Assembly (NCBI GenBank): GCA_946965045.2
Contig: OX337231.1
Span: forward strand, 1,178,001 to 1,242,000
Reading direction: 5' to 3'
Source of the DNA: Epithemia pelagica
Lineage: Eukaryota > Bacillariophyta > Bacillariophyceae > Surirellales > Surirellaceae
DNA length: 64,000 bases
The position numbers and the translations under genes are program-made. The notes beneath the pieces were generated by a model. It was not told the DNA's origin. It saw nothing but the letters and a program-made list of their open reading frames with translations, and did no database searches. Positions 51,518 through 59,976 of the stretch are shown in pieces; within the stretch, counting starts at the first letter, position 1, and each line of letters opens with the position of its first letter.

Positions 51518-54445
51518 TCAAAGGGATGTAATACGTTTCCCTTGAATCTCCACATTGTCAATATAGACGCGATCATTGTTGGCTGACGCATCGCAACGAA
51601 ACTGAAGAAACAAGGTCGGTCTATGAATCGCAAACACCACGACATTCTCCGAGTGCACAATACGGTTGCGAAAATAAAAGACTCCGTCACCTTCCAGTCC
51701 TCCTCCTGTACCACTAATATAGTGAGCCTGTGAGACCCAGTTTGTCCCATCCATGGAGGATTCCAAGAAAAAGTCTTCTCCATCCTCCATGCTCCAGGGG
51801 AAAAAGTCAAACGAAACTTGAATGTGTGAATACAATCCCACGGCCAGTGGGTCCGTCGTCATGCGCGACGATGCTGTATTGTCCCGCAGTCGCATCGAGT
51901 ACCATCCCGACGGAGAAAACCGACTATATACACGATGTACATCAGGACCATGGTTGGTCTTCCAAATCCCCCAATCCGTTTCAAAATCTTCCGGTCCATT
52001 AATCACCTCCCAGGAAGGGTCTTCCCATTCCACCAAGAGTCGTGGACCATTTCCGGTTTCGGCCGAGTCAAAGTCCCACCCATCATTCACATTGTTGATC
52101 AACACCCAACCGTGATTGGGAGTACCGGATAACCACAATCGTACATCTGAAGTTACATCCGCCGTAACGACACCCGATCCAGGAGGTTCCACAAACGAAA
52201 AAGATGCTACTGCACTGGCCTCGATTCCATCGTTGGTAATGCCATTTCCTCCAAAGGTATTCCATTTAACATTCGAATCGATCCATGCCACAAACATGCG
52301 ATAGGCTGACACGGTTCCCGGGGAATAGTTGTTGCAATGGATTTCCAACGTGGCAGAAACGAGGAAAGCTCCAACAGGTATCTCGTCGTCAAGTCCTGGA
52401 AACTGGAGCAATGCCATGGCTTCTCCACCACCATCGTTCTTGTCCACGGTTATGTCTTGCAGACTACCAAAATTTAAATTAGGATGCACCTGCCAAATTT
52501 GACTGTCCACGGCATGAAACGTCAAGGATGAACCAAGGGGAGGTGGCGTGTAGAATACAGTGAGTACAGGTCCACTGGCTGTTTCGGCCGAGTCAAAATC
52601 CCATCCGTCATTCAGATTGCTCCTCAACACCCAACCTTGATTGGGCGCGCCCGACAACCACAAGCTGACATCCGTAGTCACATCCGCCGTCACCAAGCCA
52701 GATCCTGGAGGTTCCACGAAGCGAAAGGATGGCGTCGAACTTGCTTGGACACCATCGATCGCAACTCCATTGTCAAAGGTATTCCATGTCACATGATCCA
52801 CATTCCATGCAAGCAACATTCGGTAGGCTGACACTGTACCAGGAGAATCATTGCTACAATGAATTGCCAGCGATGCCGAAACAAGAGACGATCCTACAGG
52901 AATGGAGAGTCCAGGAAACTTGATCAATCCTATGGCAATGCCTCCACCATCCTCCAGATCGACTGTAATGCGACGAAGACTACCATAATTGGTGTTTGGG
53001 TTGACTTGCCAAATTTGTGTGTCTTCTGCATCAAAAGTCGTCCACAATGGCACTTGATGAGGATGAGTTTGTCGTTCCAGAGCCACAGCATCGGGGTTGA
53101 TGAGAACCGTCATGGACGAGGGGGATCCCTGACTGCTGGTCACAAGAATGCTTCCAGGAGCAAAATCGACCAGTTCCGACAAATCAAACAACCCCGTCCC
53201 CTCGGACCCTACCGTCGTGCTTCCAATCCGAATTTTATCACTGCCATCAGGCCTCATACTCCAAATTTCACCACTCGCGTTGTCCTCATTGACAAACACA
53301 ATGCCTTCCGGGTACGTTGTCGACCCCAGAGTGGTGGGATGAGTCCAATCTACATTGTCGGGGCTATTGAGGTTGCTAGAAATGGACCCCGCAACTTTGG
53401 TCAAGGTAAAACTTGAGGATTCGGCGTCAAAGTTTCCCAAACTAAAATCCAGCGTGAACTGAAAGACAAAGACTCCACTCCGTTGTACACCAAGGACGAC
53501 TCGCGTCGGATCAGATGGTGACGTGTCGATATCTTCGAGTTTCACAGCCTCGAGTGCTCCTGTGGTGGATACACCAAAGGAGCCATCCACCACGGTGCCA
53601 CCTACAGACTCGGGAAGACTGGCTTTGAGATGAAACCAGTATCCATAGGCCAATCCGTTGCGGGCCAAAAACGAATTAGAAGCATTACCATTGGCATCTT
53701 TCCCCTTGATCCCAATATACAATTTCATCCGCTTGGTTCCTCCATCGGGTGATAAGAGGAGTGCCACATGTGTCGTTTCCCCTGTATCAATCAAGGCGGC
53801 ATTCTCCCAACTATCCAAGGGCATTCCACCCGTTCCTCCCCCCGGCGCCGATCCAGTGACTCCACTCAATATGTAGAGAGTGCGGGTACTACTGTCGAGA
53901 GCGACCAAACGGCCCGTTGTCGTAAAGCATTCTTCTCCTGTAATATACACATGATCGACAAATCCTCGGTTTGGTCCAAACGTGTTGGGTTCATAGGCTT
54001 GACTGGAACAAAATCGACAGAATCGATGGCTGCTTCCCACTGGAGGGACAATGGACGAGTAGGCACGCCGGGCATTTTGGACAAAGGGAACTCCCCCTGT
54101 AGTTCCTCCATCCATCATATTGTAAATGGCCGACTTGAGAGCTTCCTTGTTGACATCCACTTCACTAATCTTAGCATTGGTTGTCTCATGGTTCACGTGG
54201 ATCCGAATGGTATTGGAGTCAGCCAAGAATGCACCACCACCATCAAAGGCCCCCGGCATGGTCCATCCAGATGATCCCTTACTGTCTCCTTGAGTAATGA
54301 TTTCAAATGCTTTCCATCCATTGTCCGGTGTAATTCGTGCCACGCCACCATCCAGGCCCAGTGCCACTGGCAAGAAGGACCCGGTCAGCCACAACAAGAC
54401 GACGGTGATGATCGACCGAGAAGAGACTCTTGTTTTCGTTGGCAT
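51518..54445 (-). CDS. Secreted PhoX-like/DNRLRE-domain protein
   Basis: A 975-residue protein from ATG 54445 with a signal peptide (IITVVLLWLTGSFLPVALG). Residues about 40-450 resemble a DUF839/PhoX-type beta-propeller: GAFDGGGAFLADSNTIRIHV with NHET, IYNMMDGG, RFCRFCSSQAYEP, VYITGEE and FVNEDNASGEIWSMRPDG, which in PhoX line a calcium/iron site for phosphoester hydrolysis. Two tandem DNRLRE/CBM96-like modules follow (about 470-635 and 645-810), each with DxQIWQVxPNxNxGSL, SASLAIHC/ATLEIHC, WNTF and VTADVTxDVxLWLSG. A C-terminal jelly-roll-like domain with DFETDWGIWKTN and SMRLRDNTASS ends in DNVEIQG. The whole suggests an extracellular phosphatase or cell-wall/mat protein with carbohydrate-binding modules. 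Enzymatic activity is not established from sequence alone. Confidence 0.68.
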   Translation of the reverse strand: MPTKTRVSSRSIITVVLLWLTGSFLPVALGLDGGVARITPDNGWKAFEIITQGDSKGSSGWTMPGAFDGGGAFLADSNTIRIHVNHETTNAKISEVDVNKEALKSAIYNMMDGGTTGGVPFVQNARRAYSSIVPPVGSSHRFCRFCSSQAYEPNTFGPNRGFVDHVYITGEECFTTTGRLVALDSSTRTLYILSGVTGSAPGGGTGGMPLDSWENAALIDTGETTHVALLLSPDGGTKRMKLYIGIKGKDANGNASNSFLARNGLAYGYWFHLKASLPESVGGTVVDGSFGVSTTGALEAVKLEDIDTSPSDPTRVVLGVQRSGVFVFQFTLDFSLGNFDAESSSFTLTKVAGSISSNLNSPDNVDWTHPTTLGSTTYPEGIVFVNEDNASGEIWSMRPDGSDKIRIGSTTVGSEGTGLFDLSELVDFAPGSILVTSSQGSPSSMTVLINPDAVALERQTHPHQVPLWTTFDAEDTQIWQVNPNTNYGSLRRITVDLEDGGGIAIGLIKFPGLSIPVGSSLVSASLAIHCSNDSPGTVSAYRMLLAWNVDHVTWNTFDNGVAIDGVQASSTPSFRFVEPPGSGLVTADVTTDVSLWLSGAPNQGWVLRSNLNDGWDFDSAETASGPVLTVFYTPPPLGSSLTFHAVDSQIWQVHPNLNFGSLQDITVDKNDGGGEAMALLQFPGLDDEIPVGAFLVSATLEIHCNNYSPGTVSAYRMFVAWIDSNVKWNTFGGNGITNDGIEASAVASFSFVEPPGSGVVTADVTSDVRLWLSGTPNHGWVLINNVNDGWDFDSAETGNGPRLLVEWEDPSWEVINGPEDFETDWGIWKTNHGPDVHRVYSRFSPSGWYSMRLRDNTASSRMTTDPLAVGLYSHIQVSFDFFPWSMEDGEDFFLESSMDGTNWVSQAHYISGTGGGLEGDGVFYFRNRIVHSENVVVFAIHRPTLFLQFRCDASANNDRVYIDNVEIQGKRITSL

Positions 54446-55092
54446 GTCCAGGGAAAAGAGGATGCTGAATACCAGAGAAAATGAGCCCAGATTAAGAAGT
54501 GGTCACTCGTAAACTTGATATTTGAGTGTTCCATGGTTGACTCAGAGGGCATTCTTTTTTCAGTTCAAGACACGTCCACTCCAAGTGAGGCGAATTTTTG
54601 CAGAACTCCATCATTCCTGGAATGCTTCATTCGTTGAGAGGCGTCGGTGAAAGATACAAGGGTTGCTAGATGCCACAACAACGCCGAAAGCCAACGCTTG
54701 ACTCTCACGCTGCCCTCTGTCGGTCGTGGCAGGATTACGACAGGATTGATGCGCTGAATATGGAAACACATGCATGGTGACTTGTCATCGTTTTTCATAC
54801 GAGGAGTAGGTAAATTTATTCGATTCTGCAATTTTGCGTGTGACAACTCCGTCCGTTGTTTCATCCTTCTCCATTTGTAAGGTTACTTGTACCATGTGCT
54901 TTCTCTCATATTCTGATACTCCCAAGCTCTTATGAGTCGCACTTTGATCCTTTGGTTTATAGGATTTATTGGATAAAGACAGTGGCAGCATGTCAACGTT
55001 TCAATTGTACCGCTTGGGATTCGATTCTTTTAAATGCGACCGAAGTGACGTTGAAGATCGCCCCAAATTTACAATTTCTGTGTCAAAGCAAC
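54446..55092. promoter_or_regulatory. Divergent intergenic region
   Basis: About 650 bp between the secreted protein and the unknown gene at 55093. A plus-strand alternative start (ATG 54990, MSTFQLYRLGFDSF) lies in another frame and could be a 5' exon. No element is recognised. Confidence 0.35.
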
Positions 55093-56451
55093 ATGGTGGA
55101 AGAAGCAATGCAACCGTACGACGACAACGACAAGAAGCCGGATCCGCCTGGTACCACGCGTCCCGAGTATGAGATTATTGTTGCGAAATACAAGGCCTTG
55201 ATCGACGTTCCTCGAGATGAGAAGGGCTTTCGCGACGAGGATATCACCCGCGAACGTGTCGACGACTTGTTCGATCCGGACCTGGTTCGTGAGGTGGAAG
55301 GCGAAGAGAAAATATCGACCAAAGAAGATGTTTTGCAGGAAATGATCAATTTGGGCCGCTGTTCCGAAGTGAAATTTCAGATTTTTCGCTACAAACAAGT
55401 GGCACCCGATGTGATTGACTATTATTTGCGCTATGCGACGGACACGGACCAGTTTGTGATGAAGGGCGTTTCCTATTTTCGAAACGGCAAGGTTTATAAA
55501 GTACAGGTTAAGCGAACGACGGTCAATAAGGTTCCAGGCCAACATTCAGCGGAAAAAGACACGCCCTTGACGACAGGCGAGACAGAACGAGACTTTGGAT
55601 GTCGCATTCACGAATTGCCTTCCATGGTGCATGGCAAACTTTTGGGGAGGGAGCAAAATATGATCCCCGTGGAAGAAAAGTATGAACTTCTGCGCATCTT
55701 TATGGAATATGAGCATGAGAAAGCCGAGTCCATACGGGGATTGCTGAAACAAACCTTTTTGTTTTGGCGCGACGATTTTACACTGCGTCTCATGGACAGC
55801 AACTTGAATCCCTATGTCGACGGAGCCTGTTTTCATGTGAGCAAACGAGCAGGAGGGTCCTTACGAATCACCTTGTTGGATGGGAAACAGAATGTGATTG
55901 CCTTTAGCGAAAAGCATCATGGACAAGGATTCTACACCATCTTTGGCAGCACGGCCTTGCTGGACGGAGGAGATGACCATGCAGTTTCGCAGCCCAAAAT
56001 GGAACAAGTGGATAGTGCCAAATCACCCCAACCCTTTTTTCCTTGGCTTCGACTGCAAATGAGCAAGACGTTGGAGGGATGCTTGTATTTTGTATCCGTT
56101 ATTACGTATACAGTCGCCATGGGGGACAACGACAATGACAAGCAACGAACCGTCGAGTTTGAACCCTTGTACAAGATTTCCCAAGAGTCCGACAATAGCA
56201 ACACTGTATCGTTGACCATTTGCGATTATTACGAATCCAAGGATCATTTGGGAGTCATCAAGAAGACTCCATCAAAGCATTCAACAAGTCATGACGATCA
56301 TGCACCACCGCGGATCGAAGTCAATGTGGCTCCAGGAGTAGACCCCGCTTTGGTTTTGTTTCTGGCCGCATGCTTGGAAACCATGGACTTGACGTCGTCG
56401 TCCAAGAGAAAGATCCACTGCCCTGTCGTCCAAGGGGTCTTCCATACATAG
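55093..56451 (+). CDS. Unrecognised intracellular protein
   Basis: A 452-residue frame. I chose ATG 55093 (MVEEAMQPYDDNDKKP) because the preceding in-frame codons to 54856 start without ATG and look untranslated. The protein is highly charged and soluble. Notable stretches are EVKFQIFRYKQVAPDVIDYYL, RYATDTDQFVMKGVSYFRNG, HELPSMVHGKLLGREQNMIP, LRITLLDGKQNVIAFSEKHH, GQGFYTIFGSTALLDGG and VDPALVLFLAACLETMD. The middle beta-rich part (FWRDDFTLRLMDSN, GSLRITLLDGKQNVIA) and the final VLFLAACLETMD helix resemble a tubby/LURP-one or phospholipid-scramblase-like barrel, but this is a guess from hydrophobic pattern. It has no signal peptide. Confidence 0.6.
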   Translation: MVEEAMQPYDDNDKKPDPPGTTRPEYEIIVAKYKALIDVPRDEKGFRDEDITRERVDDLFDPDLVREVEGEEKISTKEDVLQEMINLGRCSEVKFQIFRYKQVAPDVIDYYLRYATDTDQFVMKGVSYFRNGKVYKVQVKRTTVNKVPGQHSAEKDTPLTTGETERDFGCRIHELPSMVHGKLLGREQNMIPVEEKYELLRIFMEYEHEKAESIRGLLKQTFLFWRDDFTLRLMDSNLNPYVDGACFHVSKRAGGSLRITLLDGKQNVIAFSEKHHGQGFYTIFGSTALLDGGDDHAVSQPKMEQVDSAKSPQPFFPWLRLQMSKTLEGCLYFVSVITYTVAMGDNDNDKQRTVEFEPLYKISQESDNSNTVSLTICDYYESKDHLGVIKKTPSKHSTSHDDHAPPRIEVNVAPGVDPALVLFLAACLETMDLTSSSKRKIHCPVVQGVFHT

Positions 56452-56997
56452 ATATATTCTACTACGGTAGTAGATGGTCATTTAGAGTGTATGATAGGAG
56501 GAGAGTAATTGATGGTCTCTCTAGAGGAGTATTGTAGGAGTAGTTGATTACTCCTAATAATTACTCCTACTCCTCACGGTTTTCATCTAGCTAGAGTAGC
56601 TCTACCTACAAGTAAGTTGCCCTCATGATTCGTGATTCATTTCCCATAGTATCCGTCCTTCAATCACGAATTACAAGTATGCATTGCCTCAAGCTCGCGC
56701 GCACCAGGACAGCAGACAGCAGTCGCAAGTTCCTTCTGTTGGGAGAAGTAGGTAGAGGAACGCAACGAGAAAAATCCAAAAGATGCGGTGGGGGAAGTTG
56801 TGCGTGTGTGGTGGATGCATCTTTTCCATCCGCCGACTCCCGGATTGCGCACAAAGAGAGCAGCGGTTAAAGCTGCTCAATAAACCCCAGAGAGAGATAT
56901 CACAAGATTGATGAGGAGTGTTTTGGTTTTGAGGAATTTATCTATCGGCATCGGCATTGACCACACATGCGACTACTTTTACTGCTAGGGAGTAATA
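56452..56997. other. Intergenic region with short inverted/tandem repeats
   Basis: At about 56500-56580 the motif actcctac/gtaggagt recurs in both orientations, capable of forming hairpins. The remainder to 56997 is the promoter/5' leader of the epimerase gene. Short frames on both strands at 56625-56880 have no support. Confidence 0.5.
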
Positions 56998-59751
56998 ATG
57001 TCCGCAGGCAGGCAAGGCAACAGCGGCCAGCGGAAACAAGATTTCCGTGGACTTGAAAAAAAAGAACGGAAGGAGGTGCATAAACTGAAATCCAAACAAG
57101 GTATCAACGGACGATTACCTAGTCGCTACACAAACATGCTAATCCAGGTCCGGAAACTCAAGCCAACCACAGCCACGACGGCGGCGGCCCATGGTGGGTG
57201 GCTGTGGTGGACCGTGTGGGCGCTGTCGTTGCCACTGGCAGTGTTTGCAGCGCAGGAAGAATCGTTCACCACCACCATGACGACAGTTCTTCCCCAAACA
57301 ACAACAACCACACCAAGAAGAAGAAGAACTCAAACCACAAATCCAGGACATGATTCACAAGGACACCGTCGCTTGCAGCAAGAGACGCCGTCGACTGGAA
57401 GAGGCAACGTTACCATGAGCACCAATGCCATCTTCGATGTGACAGCCGTGGACCACGCGCCCGCACCGGCGGCTCATGTCGGTCACAAAACGGTCTTGGT
57501 CACGGGTGCCGCAGGCTTTGTGGGCAGTCATGTTGCCGAACTGCTCTTGTCACGAGGCGATCGCGTCATTGTCGTGGACGAAGTCAATGATTATTACGAC
57601 GTGGCCATTAAGGAATCCAATCTTCAATTGTTGCGAGACAAGGGTGGCAGCAATGTTCAAATTTATCGCGGTGATATTTGCAATGTCACATTGATGCAAG
57701 GCATTTTTGAAAACGAGCAACCCAATTGGGTGGTTCATTTGGCGGCCCGTGCCGGTGTGCGGCCTTCCATTCTCGATCCTTTTGTGTATATTCATTCCAA
57801 CATTCAAGGAACCACCCGGCTCTTGGAACTCGCCATTCAATACAAGGTGGTCAACTTTGTCATGGCATCCACCTCCTCCGTCTATGGAGGAAGCAAGTCC
57901 ACCCTCTTTGATGAACACGAAGATGTTGATTTTCCCATTTCGCCCTATGCGGCCTCCAAGCGCGTCACCGAGTTGATGGGGACCTATTATCACTCGAAAT
58001 TTGGATTACCCATTACAGCTCTTCGGTTCTTTACCGTGTACGGTCCTCGCGGACGCCCCGACATGGCGCCCTTCAAGTTTATTGATTGGACCGCTCGGGG
58101 CAAACCCATTCAACAGTTTGGCAATGGCAGTAGTAGTCGTGATTATACCTTTATCGATGACATTGTGGCCGGCGTGGTGGGTGCCTTGGATCGACCGACA
58201 CCGATTTACCAAAACGTCAATTTGGGCAAGGGCAGTGGAACCTCCTTGTCGCAATTTGTCCAATTGGTGGCCAAGTATGTGGGCAAGCAACCGGAAATCA
58301 AAATTTTGCCCGATCAACCCGGCGATGTTCCCTACACGTGTGCCAATGTCACACGCGCTCATGTCATGTTGGATTATACACCCAGTATCCCCTTTGAAAC
58401 GGGCATTGCCAAAACTGTGGAATGGTACAAACAAACCTACCCCTATAGTCTCGACGACAAGCCAAACCAGAACAAGGGAGCCGACACCACCAAGCAAGCT
58501 GGAGCAGACAAGGCAGTCGCCACCAAGGAAACCTCTCAAGTGAAGCGCCGTCGTCGATTGCAAAGCATAGGTCCCAATCAAGACAAGAAAAAGGTCCTGG
58601 TCGTGGCGCAGCAAGAATCGCCCCTCGTGACCGAACACGTCGTGAATCGTTTGACGGAACGAGGGGATTCTGTGGCTGTTCTGATACCCAATTCGTGCTT
58701 TCATGACGCCTTGGAAGATGTTCATGCCTATGGCTTTAAAGACATGGACCATGTTTCCATTCATACGGGATGTACCGACAATGCCACCTTTTTGGAACAA
58801 ATCTTTGCACGCGAATCACCCAACTGGGTCTGTTACCTCAACTCCTTGTCCAGTTCCACCGAGTCCAAAGAAGATCCTTACACCTACATTGATGTCAATA
58901 TTCAATCCTTTGTTCGTTTGTTGGAAGTGGTCCGAAAACACAAGGTCTTGAATCTCGTGGTGACCAGTTCGACGCAAGTGTACCAACCCGAACCGAAATG
59001 GCATTTTGAAAGTGAGACAATTCCCAAGTTTGATTCTCCCCATGCCGTGACACAAAAGGGTCGAGAATTGTTTGCCCACACCTGGCATTCTCTCTATGGG
59101 ATCCCCACGACAGCCCTTCGCATTCCTCAAGTCTATGGACCCGGCAAGTGCAGCTGGTGTGGGCATTTGCACCTGGAAGAATCCAACACTCTTGTCGTTG
59201 ATGAGGGAGAAATGACCCAAGTCCAGGAATTCATCTATGTGGACGATGCTGTCAATGGAATCCTCCGAGCATTGGACCGGCCCTATCCGTACCAGATTCT
59301 CAACCTTGGACAAGGAGAAGATTTTGTGGAGGAAGCCTGCCAATCCCAAGCCTCGCTCCGAAAAATGGTGTTGGCCAAGTTGAAGGGCCAGTTCTTTAGC
59401 ACCAACCTCATTAAACCATGTCGATTGGCGGGTGTGGATAAAGCACACGAACGATTGGGATTCGCCTCGCAAGTTCGATTGCGAGAAGGGATTGGAAGAA
59501 TGGCCCAGTGGTTTTGGGACCATCCCGAATTGCTGCCCCCGTCGGCCTTGCCCAAGCCTGTCCCCAATGGCAATGGACCACCACCCTTGCCATGGGAGGA
59601 GAATGGTACAGACACGCTTTCATCGCAAGCAGTCAGCAACGTGGTGGGACTCCCCAAGGGAGTAGAGGCATTGGCTCAAGTCCAATGGATCGTTGTGGGA
59701 ATATTTGCACTGTATAAACTCTTGTCGTGTGGACGGAAACGAAACACCTGA
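56998..59751 (+). CDS. Membrane-anchored double UDP-glucuronate 4-epimerase-like protein with degenerate second domain
   Basis: A 917-residue protein from ATG 56998. A basic cytosolic tail is followed by a hydrophobic segment (WLWWTVWALSLPLAVFA, about 68-84) and a Thr-rich stalk. Residues about 162-480 form a complete extended-SDR epimerase: GAAGFVGSH (NAD), LAARAGVRPSI, STSSVYGG (Ser) and YAASK with Tyr 317 and Lys 321, then LRFFTVYGPRGRPDMA, matching UDP-glucuronate 4-epimerases (UDP-GlcA to UDP-GalA). Residues about 530-850 repeat the fold, but the glycine motif reads AQQESPLVTEH and the YxxxK position reads HAVTQK, so Tyr is His 682 and the Lys register is lost. A second hydrophobic helix (QWIVVGIFALYKLL) lies near the C terminus. 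The second domain is probably a regulatory or dimer-forming pseudoenzyme. Confidence 0.85.
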   Translation: MSAGRQGNSGQRKQDFRGLEKKERKEVHKLKSKQGINGRLPSRYTNMLIQVRKLKPTTATTAAAHGGWLWWTVWALSLPLAVFAAQEESFTTTMTTVLPQTTTTTPRRRRTQTTNPGHDSQGHRRLQQETPSTGRGNVTMSTNAIFDVTAVDHAPAPAAHVGHKTVLVTGAAGFVGSHVAELLLSRGDRVIVVDEVNDYYDVAIKESNLQLLRDKGGSNVQIYRGDICNVTLMQGIFENEQPNWVVHLAARAGVRPSILDPFVYIHSNIQGTTRLLELAIQYKVVNFVMASTSSVYGGSKSTLFDEHEDVDFPISPYAASKRVTELMGTYYHSKFGLPITALRFFTVYGPRGRPDMAPFKFIDWTARGKPIQQFGNGSSSRDYTFIDDIVAGVVGALDRPTPIYQNVNLGKGSGTSLSQFVQLVAKYVGKQPEIKILPDQPGDVPYTCANVTRAHVMLDYTPSIPFETGIAKTVEWYKQTYPYSLDDKPNQNKGADTTKQAGADKAVATKETSQVKRRRRLQSIGPNQDKKKVLVVAQQESPLVTEHVVNRLTERGDSVAVLIPNSCFHDALEDVHAYGFKDMDHVSIHTGCTDNATFLEQIFARESPNWVCYLNSLSSSTESKEDPYTYIDVNIQSFVRLLEVVRKHKVLNLVVTSSTQVYQPEPKWHFESETIPKFDSPHAVTQKGRELFAHTWHSLYGIPTTALRIPQVYGPGKCSWCGHLHLEESNTLVVDEGEMTQVQEFIYVDDAVNGILRALDRPYPYQILNLGQGEDFVEEACQSQASLRKMVLAKLKGQFFSTNLIKPCRLAGVDKAHERLGFASQVRLREGIGRMAQWFWDHPELLPPSALPKPVPNGNGPPPLPWEENGTDTLSSQAVSNVVGLPKGVEALAQVQWIVVGIFALYKLLSCGRKRNT

Positions 59752-59976
59752 TAGGGAGAAAAATATCAACAGAGGGCTCGGTATACGTACCACTACCACA
59801 CGCTCTGTAGCATTCTATACTATAATCATTGCATCAAAGTAACAACACTGTCAGTAGCATTTCAACAGTTGTCTATCTGATGGCAAAATTTCTGAATCTA
59901 CATTGTTAAACATGGTATGCCGCAAATCGTTATTGAATTCTGTATTAGCTAGAGGCGAAGTCAGTGGTCACCAAAC
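59752..59976. other. Convergent 3' intergenic region
   Basis: 225 bp between the stop codons of the epimerase gene and the helicase gene, AT-rich, with no feature seen. Confidence 0.4.
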
